Assembly: GCA_041662605.1 (NCBI GenBank)
Contig: JBAZSD010000011.1
Location: 62,001-126,000 of the forward strand
From: Desulfomonilaceae bacterium
GTDB taxonomy: Bacteria; Desulfobacterota; Desulfomonilia; Desulfomonilales; Desulfomonilaceae
DNA length: 64,000 nt
Reading direction: 5' to 3'
The position numbers and the translations under genes are program-made. The notes below the pieces were generated by a model that worked only from the letters and a program-made list of their open reading frames with translations, was not told the DNA's origin and searched no databases. Below, piece by piece: positions 7,809 to 15,137 of the stretch (the first letter of the stretch is position 1; each line of letters opens with the position of its first letter).

Positions 7809-9910
7809 ATTCTGCAGAGGTAACACTTCATCGGTTCGCTTCCTGTTTCAGGGTCGTAGCCGTCATTTCCAAACAAAAGATTCACACTCGAACGTTTCCA
7901 GCCATATTCCGGGGGCTTGTCTTCAGGGTACCACCAAGCATGCTGGGCGTAAACCACGTCAGGGGCAATGCCGTCAAAGAGCCTGGCCCTCATTTGAACT
8001 GAACCGTATGGAGACTCTATCCACACCCAATCCCCATCTGAAATCCCCAAAGAGTCAGCGGTTTTCGGATGAATTTCAACGATCGGGTCGGGGCTGTTCT
8101 TGCGGAGCGAAGCAATTTGATGGAGTTCGGAATGGAAGAAATAACGGTTCTTGGATCCGGAGACAAGAATCAACGGATAATCCAGGGCAAGATCGGGTCG
8201 CGATACAGGGGAATACGCTGGTTCTCGATACACGGGTAGGGGAGATGCGCCAATATGCTCAACAATAGTGCTATAGATTTCGAATTTCCCGGTAGGGGTT
8301 TGAAATCCATCGGTTCTGTACTTGTGATACCGCATTTTCCCAACTACGATTGATCTTTGACAGAACTCGTCGAAATTCATACCGCTATCTTCAAGCAACC
8401 AATCAATATAATTTGACCAGCTTGTCCACGGAAACGCTTCCTGTAGCCCTAAACGGCGCGCAATGTCCAGGATGACATGTCGATCGTCCCGAGATTCTCC
8501 AACCTGCGCTACTTTCCTGCGAGCGATTACACACCAGATTTTGTGAAGGCTTACAACGTCGTCCTGTTCAAGCCATGTAGCCGCTGGCAGGACCAGATCA
8601 GCAAGCTGAGCGGTAGGTGTAAGAAAGAAATCCGAAACCACGGTAAATTCCATGTGGTCTTTTAGGGCCGCTTCTATTTGGAGTGATTGGGTTTGGGTAA
8701 GCAAAGGATTTGACCCTACAATCCACATGGCTTTAACACGGTAAGGGTCGCCACTCACTTGAGATCGCCAGAATGATGGAGCATGCGGCGTTTCAGCCCA
8801 GAGCGGAAACATGCCACCTGTCAGCATCCGTTTTCTTGATTCGGGCGGCATGAAGTGTTTACCCGCCTGATCGGGGTTGATGAAAACAGATTTTGGCTTT
8901 ATTCGTTCCGGAGGAACCCAAAGCGCATCCCCTCCAGGTCTATCTACGTTACCGGTAATCGCGCTCAAAATTAGCAAGGCTCGCGCTGTTTGAAAATTGC
9001 ACGAGTTCATATCCACTCCGTTACCCCACTGAATGCAAGCCGGAGCAGTCGTGGCGTATGCGCGTGCGACCGATTGAATGGTTTCCGCCGGGATTCGTGT
9101 AATGGATGAAGCCCATTCAGGGGTGAAAGTATTGACATGTTCAATCAGTTTGTCGAATCCAAAGGTGTAATTTTCCACGAAATCGTGATTGAACAAATTT
9201 TCTCTGATGACAACGTGAATCATTGCGAGCGCCAGCGCTGCGTCAGTACCCGGTCTTATTCTGAGCCAATAGTCAGCTTTTTCGACAGGTCCTATCCGAC
9301 GTGGGTCTATGACGATTACTTTTTGAGCTTTTTTTATAGCTCGTTCCAGCATGCCCCCGCACATTCCGTCTGCGGCTCCCGAGTGAGTGATGTTGCAGCC
9401 CCAAATCAGGATGCAAGCAGGTTTGTCTCCCCCGAAACCATAAATGTCAGCCACCGGAAGTCTCCCGAGAGTCATACCGCTTGCCATAACCCTCGGGATG
9501 TAACAAACATGCCCGGGGCCAATGAAATTGGGTGTTCCAAAAGCGTTCGCGAATCGAATGGTAAATTCCGTGTAGGGTCGTCCAGTCCCCTGCGCTACCG
9601 CCAAAAATTCCGGGCCGTTTTCTTGTCTTATCCGACCGAATTTCTCGGCCATTTCACCTAAAGCTTCTTCCCAGGAAATTGGCGTCCAGCGATTTTGTCC
9701 ACGCTCGCCCGTCCGTCTCAGAGGGGTGGTGATTCTGTCGGGGTGATAAAGCAGTTCCGGCGCCGCTTTTCCCTTTGGACAGATGTAGCCCCGACTCGTA
9801 GGGCTTTCCGGATCCCCGGTCACTTTTGTCACACAACCGTCCTCAGTGTGGACTAGTACCTGACACACTCCGTGACAACCACGACAGGAAGAACGAACGA
9901 TCTGTTTCAT
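7793..9910 (-). CDS. Stand-alone molybdopterin (Mo/W-bis-MGD) oxidoreductase, DMSO reductase family
   Basis: About 705 residues from the ATG at 9910. An in-frame GTG at 9961 would add 17 residues, but the ATG has GGGATAGGG upstream and leaves the usual short leader before the cluster. A [4Fe-4S] site is given by C-x2-C-x3-C (CRGCHGVC) and a fourth Cys in ICPKGK. The likely Mo/W ligand is the Cys of GPGHVCYIPR, as in thiosulfate/polysulfide reductases, formate dehydrogenase Cys variants and acetylene hydratase. Pterin-binding stretches include IDPRR, GTDAALALAMIHV, TPTAQLADLVLPAATWLEQ and a C-terminal molybdopterin-dinucleotide domain. No signal peptide and no iron-sulfur or membrane partner subunit is adjacent, which recalls single-subunit enzymes such as acetylene hydratase; the substrate cannot be told. 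It lies behind the photoreceptor-type/kinase pair on the same strand. Confidence 0.8.
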   Translation of the reverse strand: MKQIVRSSCRGCHGVCQVLVHTEDGCVTKVTGDPESPTSRGYICPKGKAAPELLYHPDRITTPLRRTGERGQNRWTPISWEEALGEMAEKFGRIRQENGPEFLAVAQGTGRPYTEFTIRFANAFGTPNFIGPGHVCYIPRVMASGMTLGRLPVADIYGFGGDKPACILIWGCNITHSGAADGMCGGMLERAIKKAQKVIVIDPRRIGPVEKADYWLRIRPGTDAALALAMIHVVIRENLFNHDFVENYTFGFDKLIEHVNTFTPEWASSITRIPAETIQSVARAYATTAPACIQWGNGVDMNSCNFQTARALLILSAITGNVDRPGGDALWVPPERIKPKSVFINPDQAGKHFMPPESRKRMLTGGMFPLWAETPHAPSFWRSQVSGDPYRVKAMWIVGSNPLLTQTQSLQIEAALKDHMEFTVVSDFFLTPTAQLADLVLPAATWLEQDDVVSLHKIWCVIARRKVAQVGESRDDRHVILDIARRLGLQEAFPWTSWSNYIDWLLEDSGMNFDEFCQRSIVVGKMRYHKYRTDGFQTPTGKFEIYSTIVEHIGASPLPVYREPAYSPVSRPDLALDYPLILVSGSKNRYFFHSELHQIASLRKNSPDPIVEIHPKTADSLGISDGDWVWIESPYGSVQMRARLFDGIAPDVVYAQHAWWYPEDKPPEYGWKRSSVNLLFGNDGYDPETGSEPMKCYLCRIKKSE

Positions 9911-9998
9911 GTTTGGCGCCCTATCCCCGGTGTTTCTTAGGACGAAAAGTCCCATTCTCACTTAGGCCGGTCTGGACCGCATACAGTTGAGGACAACC

Positions 9999-11204
9999 TC
10001 ATTTTGCGGGGCTTAAGGGAAGAGCGACATAGAACGTGGTTCCTCGGCCGACTTCGCTCTTAACCCAGACTCGCCCCTTGTGGCCCAACACGATCTTGCG
10101 TACGATTGCGAGACCCAGGCCGGTGCTTTCTTCACCATCAGTTGTCTTTACACTTGTCCTTTGAAATGGTTTGAACAGTTTGTCAAGATCGTTCGCGGGT
10201 ATTCCCTGACCTTGATCTTTGACTGACAAGATGACTTCATCATCAGTTCGGACAAGGTTCACGTTTATGACACTTCCAGAACTAGAGAACTTCAGGGCGT
10301 TAGTTATGAGGTTGTTCAGAACCTGTTCGATCTTTGCCGCGTCGATCTGAATATTGGGAATATGAGCATCATGATTAAAGGTATGCCTAATTTGTTTCTT
10401 AGAGGCCATCGCGTTGTTTAGAACAAGGTTGCGCTCAATCAAGCCTATCAAATCAGTGTTCGCGAGTTCCAACTCCAATTTCCCTGACTCAATCTTGGCC
10501 ACGTCAAGAAGATCATTAACAAGCTGGAGCATAAACCGGCTTGAGGAATGTATTATTGAAACAAACCCCATTTGTTCCTGATTAAGGGCATCAGCGGCTT
10601 CATCCAGCAAGAACTCGCTATAAATCTGTATTGCGTTAAGAGGGTTTCGTAAATCATGGGCCGCTATTCCGAGAAAACGGTTCTTTTCTTCATTGAGTTT
10701 TTCCAATTCAACATTTTTTTTGGTAACTTCCCGTTGCAAATTTGCAAGCTCGTTATTGAGTCGACCCAATTCATCGTAAAGTGTACTATCTGTCTGCTCT
10801 CGGTTTTTTACTAGTTGCTCTCGATCTTTCATCGCTGAACGAAGACTATTGATTTGTTCGGCTCCCATCTGAACCATCTCATTAAGGAGTTTTTCCAACC
10901 CGTCAGTAGTTTTGGCTCCGATGATCAATAGCCTTTCATTCCATAGAACACCAGCAAAGCTTAGAATCTCAACACTGTCAAAAATACGCATGCCAAGTTG
11001 CCAACCAAAGACAGCGCCATGAGACTTGATCTCTACAATAAAGTTCAGGGACTTGATTAGGCTACCCCTATCCACAATAGTAGAAAGAGGCTTTCCTGGG
11101 TGCATTCTGTCAGAAAGGCCAAGCCCATCCTGAATCACTTCCTGGATGGTTCCATCAAGATCGCAAGAGAAGACAATTCCCATTTCAGGTCCGTCAGGTT
11201 TCAT
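9999..11204 (-). CDS. Soluble histidine kinase paired with the B12-binding protein
   Basis: A 401-residue kinase without membrane helices. It has an N-terminal PAS-like region (~8-100), a coiled coil (~105-175), a HisKA domain with the H-box HDLRNPLNAIQIYSEFL, then a HATPase with N-box NNLITNALKF, G1 DQGQGIP and G2 TGLGLAIVRKI. The start at 11204 overlaps the stop of the upstream gene as ATGA. An alternative ATG 90 bases further up would run 30 residues through the neighbour's reading frame and looks spurious. Tight coupling to the cobalamin-binding protein suggests it receives its signal from that protein. No receiver or output regulator is nearby, so the target is unknown. Confidence 0.85.
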   Translation of the reverse strand: MKPDGPEMGIVFSCDLDGTIQEVIQDGLGLSDRMHPGKPLSTIVDRGSLIKSLNFIVEIKSHGAVFGWQLGMRIFDSVEILSFAGVLWNERLLIIGAKTTDGLEKLLNEMVQMGAEQINSLRSAMKDREQLVKNREQTDSTLYDELGRLNNELANLQREVTKKNVELEKLNEEKNRFLGIAAHDLRNPLNAIQIYSEFLLDEAADALNQEQMGFVSIIHSSSRFMLQLVNDLLDVAKIESGKLELELANTDLIGLIERNLVLNNAMASKKQIRHTFNHDAHIPNIQIDAAKIEQVLNNLITNALKFSSSGSVINVNLVRTDDEVILSVKDQGQGIPANDLDKLFKPFQRTSVKTTDGEESTGLGLAIVRKIVLGHKGRVWVKSEVGRGTTFYVALPLSPAK

Positions 11205-12274
11205 GAAAGAGACTTTTCCGCGACTATTCGATTTGCCAGCGCAATAGCCTGTTGAGCGTCCTCGGCAAAACCATCTGCCCCGAGGCGTTTCCACAATTCC
11301 GGAGACGTACGCAATGTGTAACCGCCTACCAAAATCTTCACTTTCTTATTCGGGTCAAATTCACGAATACTTGAGATCAGGTCCTTTAATGCGCTTCTAT
11401 GGAGTGGCGTAGAGGACGATATTCCGACGACGTCGGCATGCCGTTTATCTATTGCTTCAATAATGCTGGATGCGGGGGTGTTTGCGCCCATGTAGTAGGT
11501 GTCCCATCCTTCCATCTCAAAAAAGTCCGCTACCATGCGGACTCCGATTTCATGAAGCTCACCCCCTACGCAAGCGGCCACCAATGTTCGACCGATTTTC
11601 TCATTCGAGAAGATTCGCGAGTAAAGTTGCGACATGATGAGTTGAGTGGCGGCCGAGCAGTAATGTTCCTGAGCTACACTAACTCTATTTGAGTGCCACA
11701 GGCGACCAATTTCATACTGGGAACGTTGAAAAACGTACAAGTAAATGTCCTTGATGCTTTCACCCTTGTCAACAGCCTCCATTATGAGAATGGTAGCCAA
11801 ACGCCTGTCACCGTTCAAAAGCGACTCCAGGTATTGCTTGGCCATGTCATGGAGGGGGGCGTCATGTGTAATAAAAGAGGATTGGGTCCCAACTTCATGT
11901 TGTATTTGTTTGTTTGCGGCTATTATGTATTCGCCGGTAATTGACGCCATTTCAGGGGAAAGTCGTTCACGCAGAATTTCATCGGCGAGTTCAAGCATCG
12001 TTGGTAAGGCTTCGGGCGGGATTCTTATGCCGTCGAAGAGTTGTTTAACCCACACTACATAATCAGCAAACAGGGAAATGTCAGACTCGTTAAGGGCCGC
12101 TACAAGATAACTTAAATGATGATTCGAGTCCCGTAGGCTCAATTGTCTACCTTTTTCCCCGTATGGCTTCCATGTTTCGGGTTGAAGCTCATACTGGCGG
12201 GAGACAATGGCTTCAGAGATAGCGTTCCTCTGCTCGTCGATAATTCTGGCTATTTCGTCAGTGATGGGCTCCAT
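11201..12274 (-). CDS. CarH-like adenosylcobalamin-binding photoreceptor-type protein without DNA-binding domain
   Basis: 357 residues. Residues ~1-125 are an all-helical region resembling RsbR/sensor N-terminal domains. Residues ~140-225 match the four-helix B12-binding cap and ~228-355 the Rossmann-like B12-binding fold. The cap holds W193-H194 and E203-H204 (GRLWHSNRVSVAQEH), reproducing the W-x9-E-H signature that marks light-responsive CarH/LitR proteins, where the Trp and Glu shield the adenosyl group and the His after Trp ligates cobalt after photolysis. The lower axial ligand is H241 in GELHEIGVR (the usual D-x-H-x2-G with Glu for Asp). CarH has a MerR-type DNA-binding domain; here it is replaced by the helical N domain, and a kinase follows at once. 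Light sensing is inferred. Oxygen or cobalamin sensing is the main alternative. Confidence 0.82.
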   Translation of the reverse strand: MEPITDEIARIIDEQRNAISEAIVSRQYELQPETWKPYGEKGRQLSLRDSNHHLSYLVAALNESDISLFADYVVWVKQLFDGIRIPPEALPTMLELADEILRERLSPEMASITGEYIIAANKQIQHEVGTQSSFITHDAPLHDMAKQYLESLLNGDRRLATILIMEAVDKGESIKDIYLYVFQRSQYEIGRLWHSNRVSVAQEHYCSAATQLIMSQLYSRIFSNEKIGRTLVAACVGGELHEIGVRMVADFFEMEGWDTYYMGANTPASSIIEAIDKRHADVVGISSSTPLHRSALKDLISSIREFDPNKKVKILVGGYTLRTSPELWKRLGADGFAEDAQQAIALANRIVAEKSLS

Positions 12275-12525
12275 TTTGACCCCTCATCCACGGAAAGTCT
12301 GGGTGTTGGCGCAACATGGCGCAAAACCAGGGTAAATAAACCTCCCATCATATGATCTTATACAAATAATTCTGTCACAAATTCTGATTATTGTCATATT
12401 TTTTCCAGATATCTCTCCGGAAGAAGTTTCTTGATAAAAATATAATAATTTCTTAAAGGTAGGAATTAAACCACTACAATCTCGGATTTTGATTACAATA
12501 CACTTTTGGATAGGAGCGGATCAGA
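12275..12525. promoter_or_regulatory. Divergent control region between photoreceptor-type operon and haem oxygenase gene
   Basis: A 251-base AT-rich spacer between divergent starts. Two copies of TGGCGCAA lie exactly 10 bp apart (12307-12314 and 12317-12324), 33-50 bases upstream of the minus-strand gene, resembling a tandem regulator site on one face of the helix. The plus-strand gene has AGGAG before its ATG. No clear -35/-10 pair stands out. Confidence 0.4.
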
Positions 12526-13110
12526 ATGGCGAAAGAATTCATGCAAAGATTGAGAGAGGCAATCATGCCTTTACATGATGAAGCGGAGAAAAGCGGTCCC
12601 TTGAGCGCTATTGAACAAAAAACGATTACCCTCGAGCGGTATAAAAAAATTCTTGAACGTCTGTACGGTTTTATTTCCGTCGCAGAGGATCTGATCATAC
12701 ATGAAATCCAACCGAGTGGCCTTGATTTCGGTCCAAGGACCCGGACTAATCATCTGGAAAATGATTTAATATTCCTTGGCCACACTCGGGATTCCTTAAC
12801 GGAAATACCTCTCTGCGATGACATATCGGCCATCAGGACAATACACGGGGCCCTGGGACTTGCGTACCTGTCTGAGGGATCACGTCTTGGGGGGTTGGTG
12901 TTGTCTAAAGATCTCGTAGACTGTTTCGGATTCGTAGATTTTCAGGGATATGCGTATTTCGCCTCCAACGGCATGGATGTTCCATCTCTATGGTTGTCTT
13001 TCAAGGATTTTATGGAAAATTATGTTGAGTCACAAGGAGGAGGCTCCGAAATCATTTTAGCGGCGAGAAACGGTTTCGCATCCCTTAACGAATGGCTTGC
13101 CGGACCCTGA
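12526..13110 (+). CDS. Biliverdin-producing haem oxygenase
   Basis: A 194-residue helical protein of the haem oxygenase family. The proximal haem ligand is H17 in LHDEAE. The distal-helix glycine motif appears as YLSEGSRLGG, the bacterial form seen in BphO/HemO-type enzymes. The reaction splits haem with O2 and electrons to biliverdin, CO and iron. Length is typical. It is preceded by AGGAG and is transcribed away from the B12 photoreceptor-type/kinase operon, sharing its control region. An O2-dependent enzyme is unexpected in an otherwise anaerobic gene set; roles could be iron recovery, oxygen response, or making a linear tetrapyrrole or CO signal. No bacteriophytochrome is in the window. 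Confidence 0.82.
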   Translation: MAKEFMQRLREAIMPLHDEAEKSGPLSAIEQKTITLERYKKILERLYGFISVAEDLIIHEIQPSGLDFGPRTRTNHLENDLIFLGHTRDSLTEIPLCDDISAIRTIHGALGLAYLSEGSRLGGLVLSKDLVDCFGFVDFQGYAYFASNGMDVPSLWLSFKDFMENYVESQGGGSEIILAARNGFASLNEWLAGP

Positions 13111-13208
13111 CCTAAGTTAAGCGCCTATCGTGATTTTACTCATATTAAGACACGTGGCCAAGAGAACGTTTAAAAAACTACCAGGTAAAACCGAAGACGA
13201 GATACTAA

Positions 13209-14396
13209 TCATCTGCGGACGTGAGGAAGCGTCACAGCAAAAGCAATGGCCAGGACAGGAAAAATGAACATTGAGTATAGTGTTACTGTTAGGTCGTAAT
13301 GGTCGGCGATTATACCCATTATCGGCACAGAGAGACCGCCAAGTCCAATAGCCGCCCCAAGAGTTACACCCGACGCGACACCGATGTGAGATCGAAGATA
13401 ACTCTGGCCCAGCAATACTACTGTGCTCGCGCTCCCGATTGTGGTCATACCCACAAGTCCAAGGCAGACCAGTCGAAAAACTCCATGCGTGACCATAAAC
13501 CCCAGAAGTAGTGGAGGAATAACGCATAGCGAACCCACGAGCAAGTTCTTGAGACCAATACGATCCGCGACAAAACCACCTATTCCTGATCCCAAAGCGC
13601 CGGAAATAAGCATGACCGTTAGAGCAAAATTGGCTTCAGGTATGGACACCAGTCTCACATGAACGTAATAAAGGGGGATAAAGGTCATCAAACCAAAATA
13701 AAGGCATGTCCTAAGAACAATTACGGCAGTCAGTCTGGAAAAAGCGCCCCATTGAGCCGTGTCATCCACAGCGGTCAATCTTGTCGCCTTTACAGACGGG
13801 CGAAAAGAAGATAGTCGGGGCAATTCCCTTATCAGGCCGACAGCCACAACAATCGCTGGTATTATCATGAACATCGTTCCAGGTAGACCGAATTTCAGAA
13901 TCAGAGGCGTCACCATAACAGGGCCGAGGCTAAACCCTATTGACCCGCCCACCGTGAAATAACTCATACCTGTGGCCCGTTGCCCTGACACATAATTTGC
14001 GAATCTGGATCCTTCAGGATGGAACGCAGCCACCCCCAATCCACTAAGAAGGACACTCGCTGCTATTAGCGCATATGTTGGGGCTATACCTGTCAAAGCC
14101 AGGCCAAGCCCTCCGGTTAAAACACCAAATGGCATCAACCACGGAAGAGGGCGTCTATCCGAGTAGTAACCCAATAAAGGCTGAATTAGGGAAGACAATA
14201 CCGTAGCCGCCAATACCAATCCAGATGCAGCGACATAGGACAGGCCCCTATCTGCTACCAGGAACGGGAGGATAGCCGGAACAGCGCCCTGGCTGACATC
14301 GTTGAACATGTGACTCACAGCCAGAAACACCAATTCGCGGTGATCCATGGCTTCCTTCTTGTCGGAGGAATTTTGAACGCTGTCCGGATAACTCAT
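13209..14396 (-). CDS. MFS transporter of the fosmidomycin-resistance (Fsr) type
   Basis: 395 residues with twelve predicted membrane helices. The N-terminal HMFNDVSQGAVPAILPFL and the GLGVAAFHPEGSRFA motif are typical of the Fsr subgroup of drug-efflux MFS proteins; the usual MFS loop signature appears as GYYSDRRPLPWLMPFG. The start codon overlaps the upstream nitroreductase stop as ATGA, so the two are probably translated together. Substrate unknown: fosmidomycin-type efflux is only the name-giving case. It is the last gene of the minus-strand series that begins at the fluoride riboswitch, although a 58-base gap before the nitroreductase leaves room for a separate promoter. Confidence 0.8.
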   Translation of the reverse strand: MSYPDSVQNSSDKKEAMDHRELVFLAVSHMFNDVSQGAVPAILPFLVADRGLSYVAASGLVLAATVLSSLIQPLLGYYSDRRPLPWLMPFGVLTGGLGLALTGIAPTYALIAASVLLSGLGVAAFHPEGSRFANYVSGQRATGMSYFTVGGSIGFSLGPVMVTPLILKFGLPGTMFMIIPAIVVAVGLIRELPRLSSFRPSVKATRLTAVDDTAQWGAFSRLTAVIVLRTCLYFGLMTFIPLYYVHVRLVSIPEANFALTVMLISGALGSGIGGFVADRIGLKNLLVGSLCVIPPLLLGFMVTHGVFRLVCLGLVGMTTIGSASTVVLLGQSYLRSHIGVASGVTLGAAIGLGGLSVPIMGIIADHYDLTVTLYSMFIFPVLAIAFAVTLPHVRR

Positions 14397-15079
14397 TTCT
14401 TGGGCAAGCTATGTTCGGGGCTCTTGGACAGAGGATAGCCGACCGTCTGGGCCAGCGTTATTTTCTGATCCGTTCCAAGTTTCATAGCCTCACCGAGCTT
14501 CGTCCTGTCGATGCCTGCCCGAACCACTGTGGCGAGGCCTTCTGATGCGCAGTATAAATAGACGTTCTGGCTTATAAAGCCGGTGTCAGCGGCGGAAAGG
14601 AATCTTTTTTCAGAGTCCTGAGAGGCCCCCATTTTGGAGAAGTCTGCTACGTAAACGAGGTTAAGCGGCGCATCCTTCACATAGCCCTGAAGACCAGCGA
14701 GAGCCCGCATGTCTCCAGTCGCGACTGGGATCAAGAGATTGGGTTTGGGGTCATATCTGTATATTCCAGCCTTAGTGACAACATAGATGTCAATTTCTTG
14801 CTTGTTTAGAGCAGAAGGAGCTGTTCGTCTTCCAGATTCCGGCCGGTTTATTCCGAAAGCCGCCCAAAGCAAGTTAGAAAGCGTCTGAGGAGGAATGTCC
14901 TCCGGAGCAAACTCGCGAGCGGTCCTTCTTTCACTTAACGCCTGCATAAGAGTTTTACCCTGGAGGATCTGTGGTTGAGGAAGCCGGATGGCTTGAAGTT
15001 CTGAGGCTTCAGACATGGTCATGGAATTCAACAGGATGGCCACTCCAAAACACAACACTGGGATTAGTTTAAGTTTCAT
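14393..15079 (-). CDS. Exported SagB/ThcOx-type nitroreductase-family protein
   Basis: A 228-residue protein with a signal peptide (KLIPVLCFGVAILLNSM, cleaved around residue 26) followed by one nitroreductase/SagB-type FMN-binding fold. Family landmarks are the S-E-R-R-T-A-R-EF motif near residue 50, LSNLLWAAFGINR, RTAPSALNKQEI and GFISQNVYLYCASEGLATVVR. Related stand-alone exported proteins are common in anaerobes and their substrates are largely undefined. It has a good ribosome-binding site (AAAGGTAA) and overlaps the MFS gene. Oxazole- or thiazole-forming activity is unlikely since no cyclodehydratase or precursor peptide is nearby. Confidence 0.78.
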   Translation of the reverse strand: MKLKLIPVLCFGVAILLNSMTMSEASELQAIRLPQPQILQGKTLMQALSERRTAREFAPEDIPPQTLSNLLWAAFGINRPESGRRTAPSALNKQEIDIYVVTKAGIYRYDPKPNLLIPVATGDMRALAGLQGYVKDAPLNLVYVADFSKMGASQDSEKRFLSAADTGFISQNVYLYCASEGLATVVRAGIDRTKLGEAMKLGTDQKITLAQTVGYPLSKSPEHSLPKK

Positions 15080-15137
15080 TTTGATTACCTTTCAGCATAT
15101 TAATTTAACAACACAATTTCAAAGGACAAGCTTCTGA

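Noticed and set aside
11205..11294. 30-residue N-terminal extension of the soluble kinase
   Set aside because: It lies in the coding frame of the upstream B12 protein; the ATGA overlap gives a normal start.
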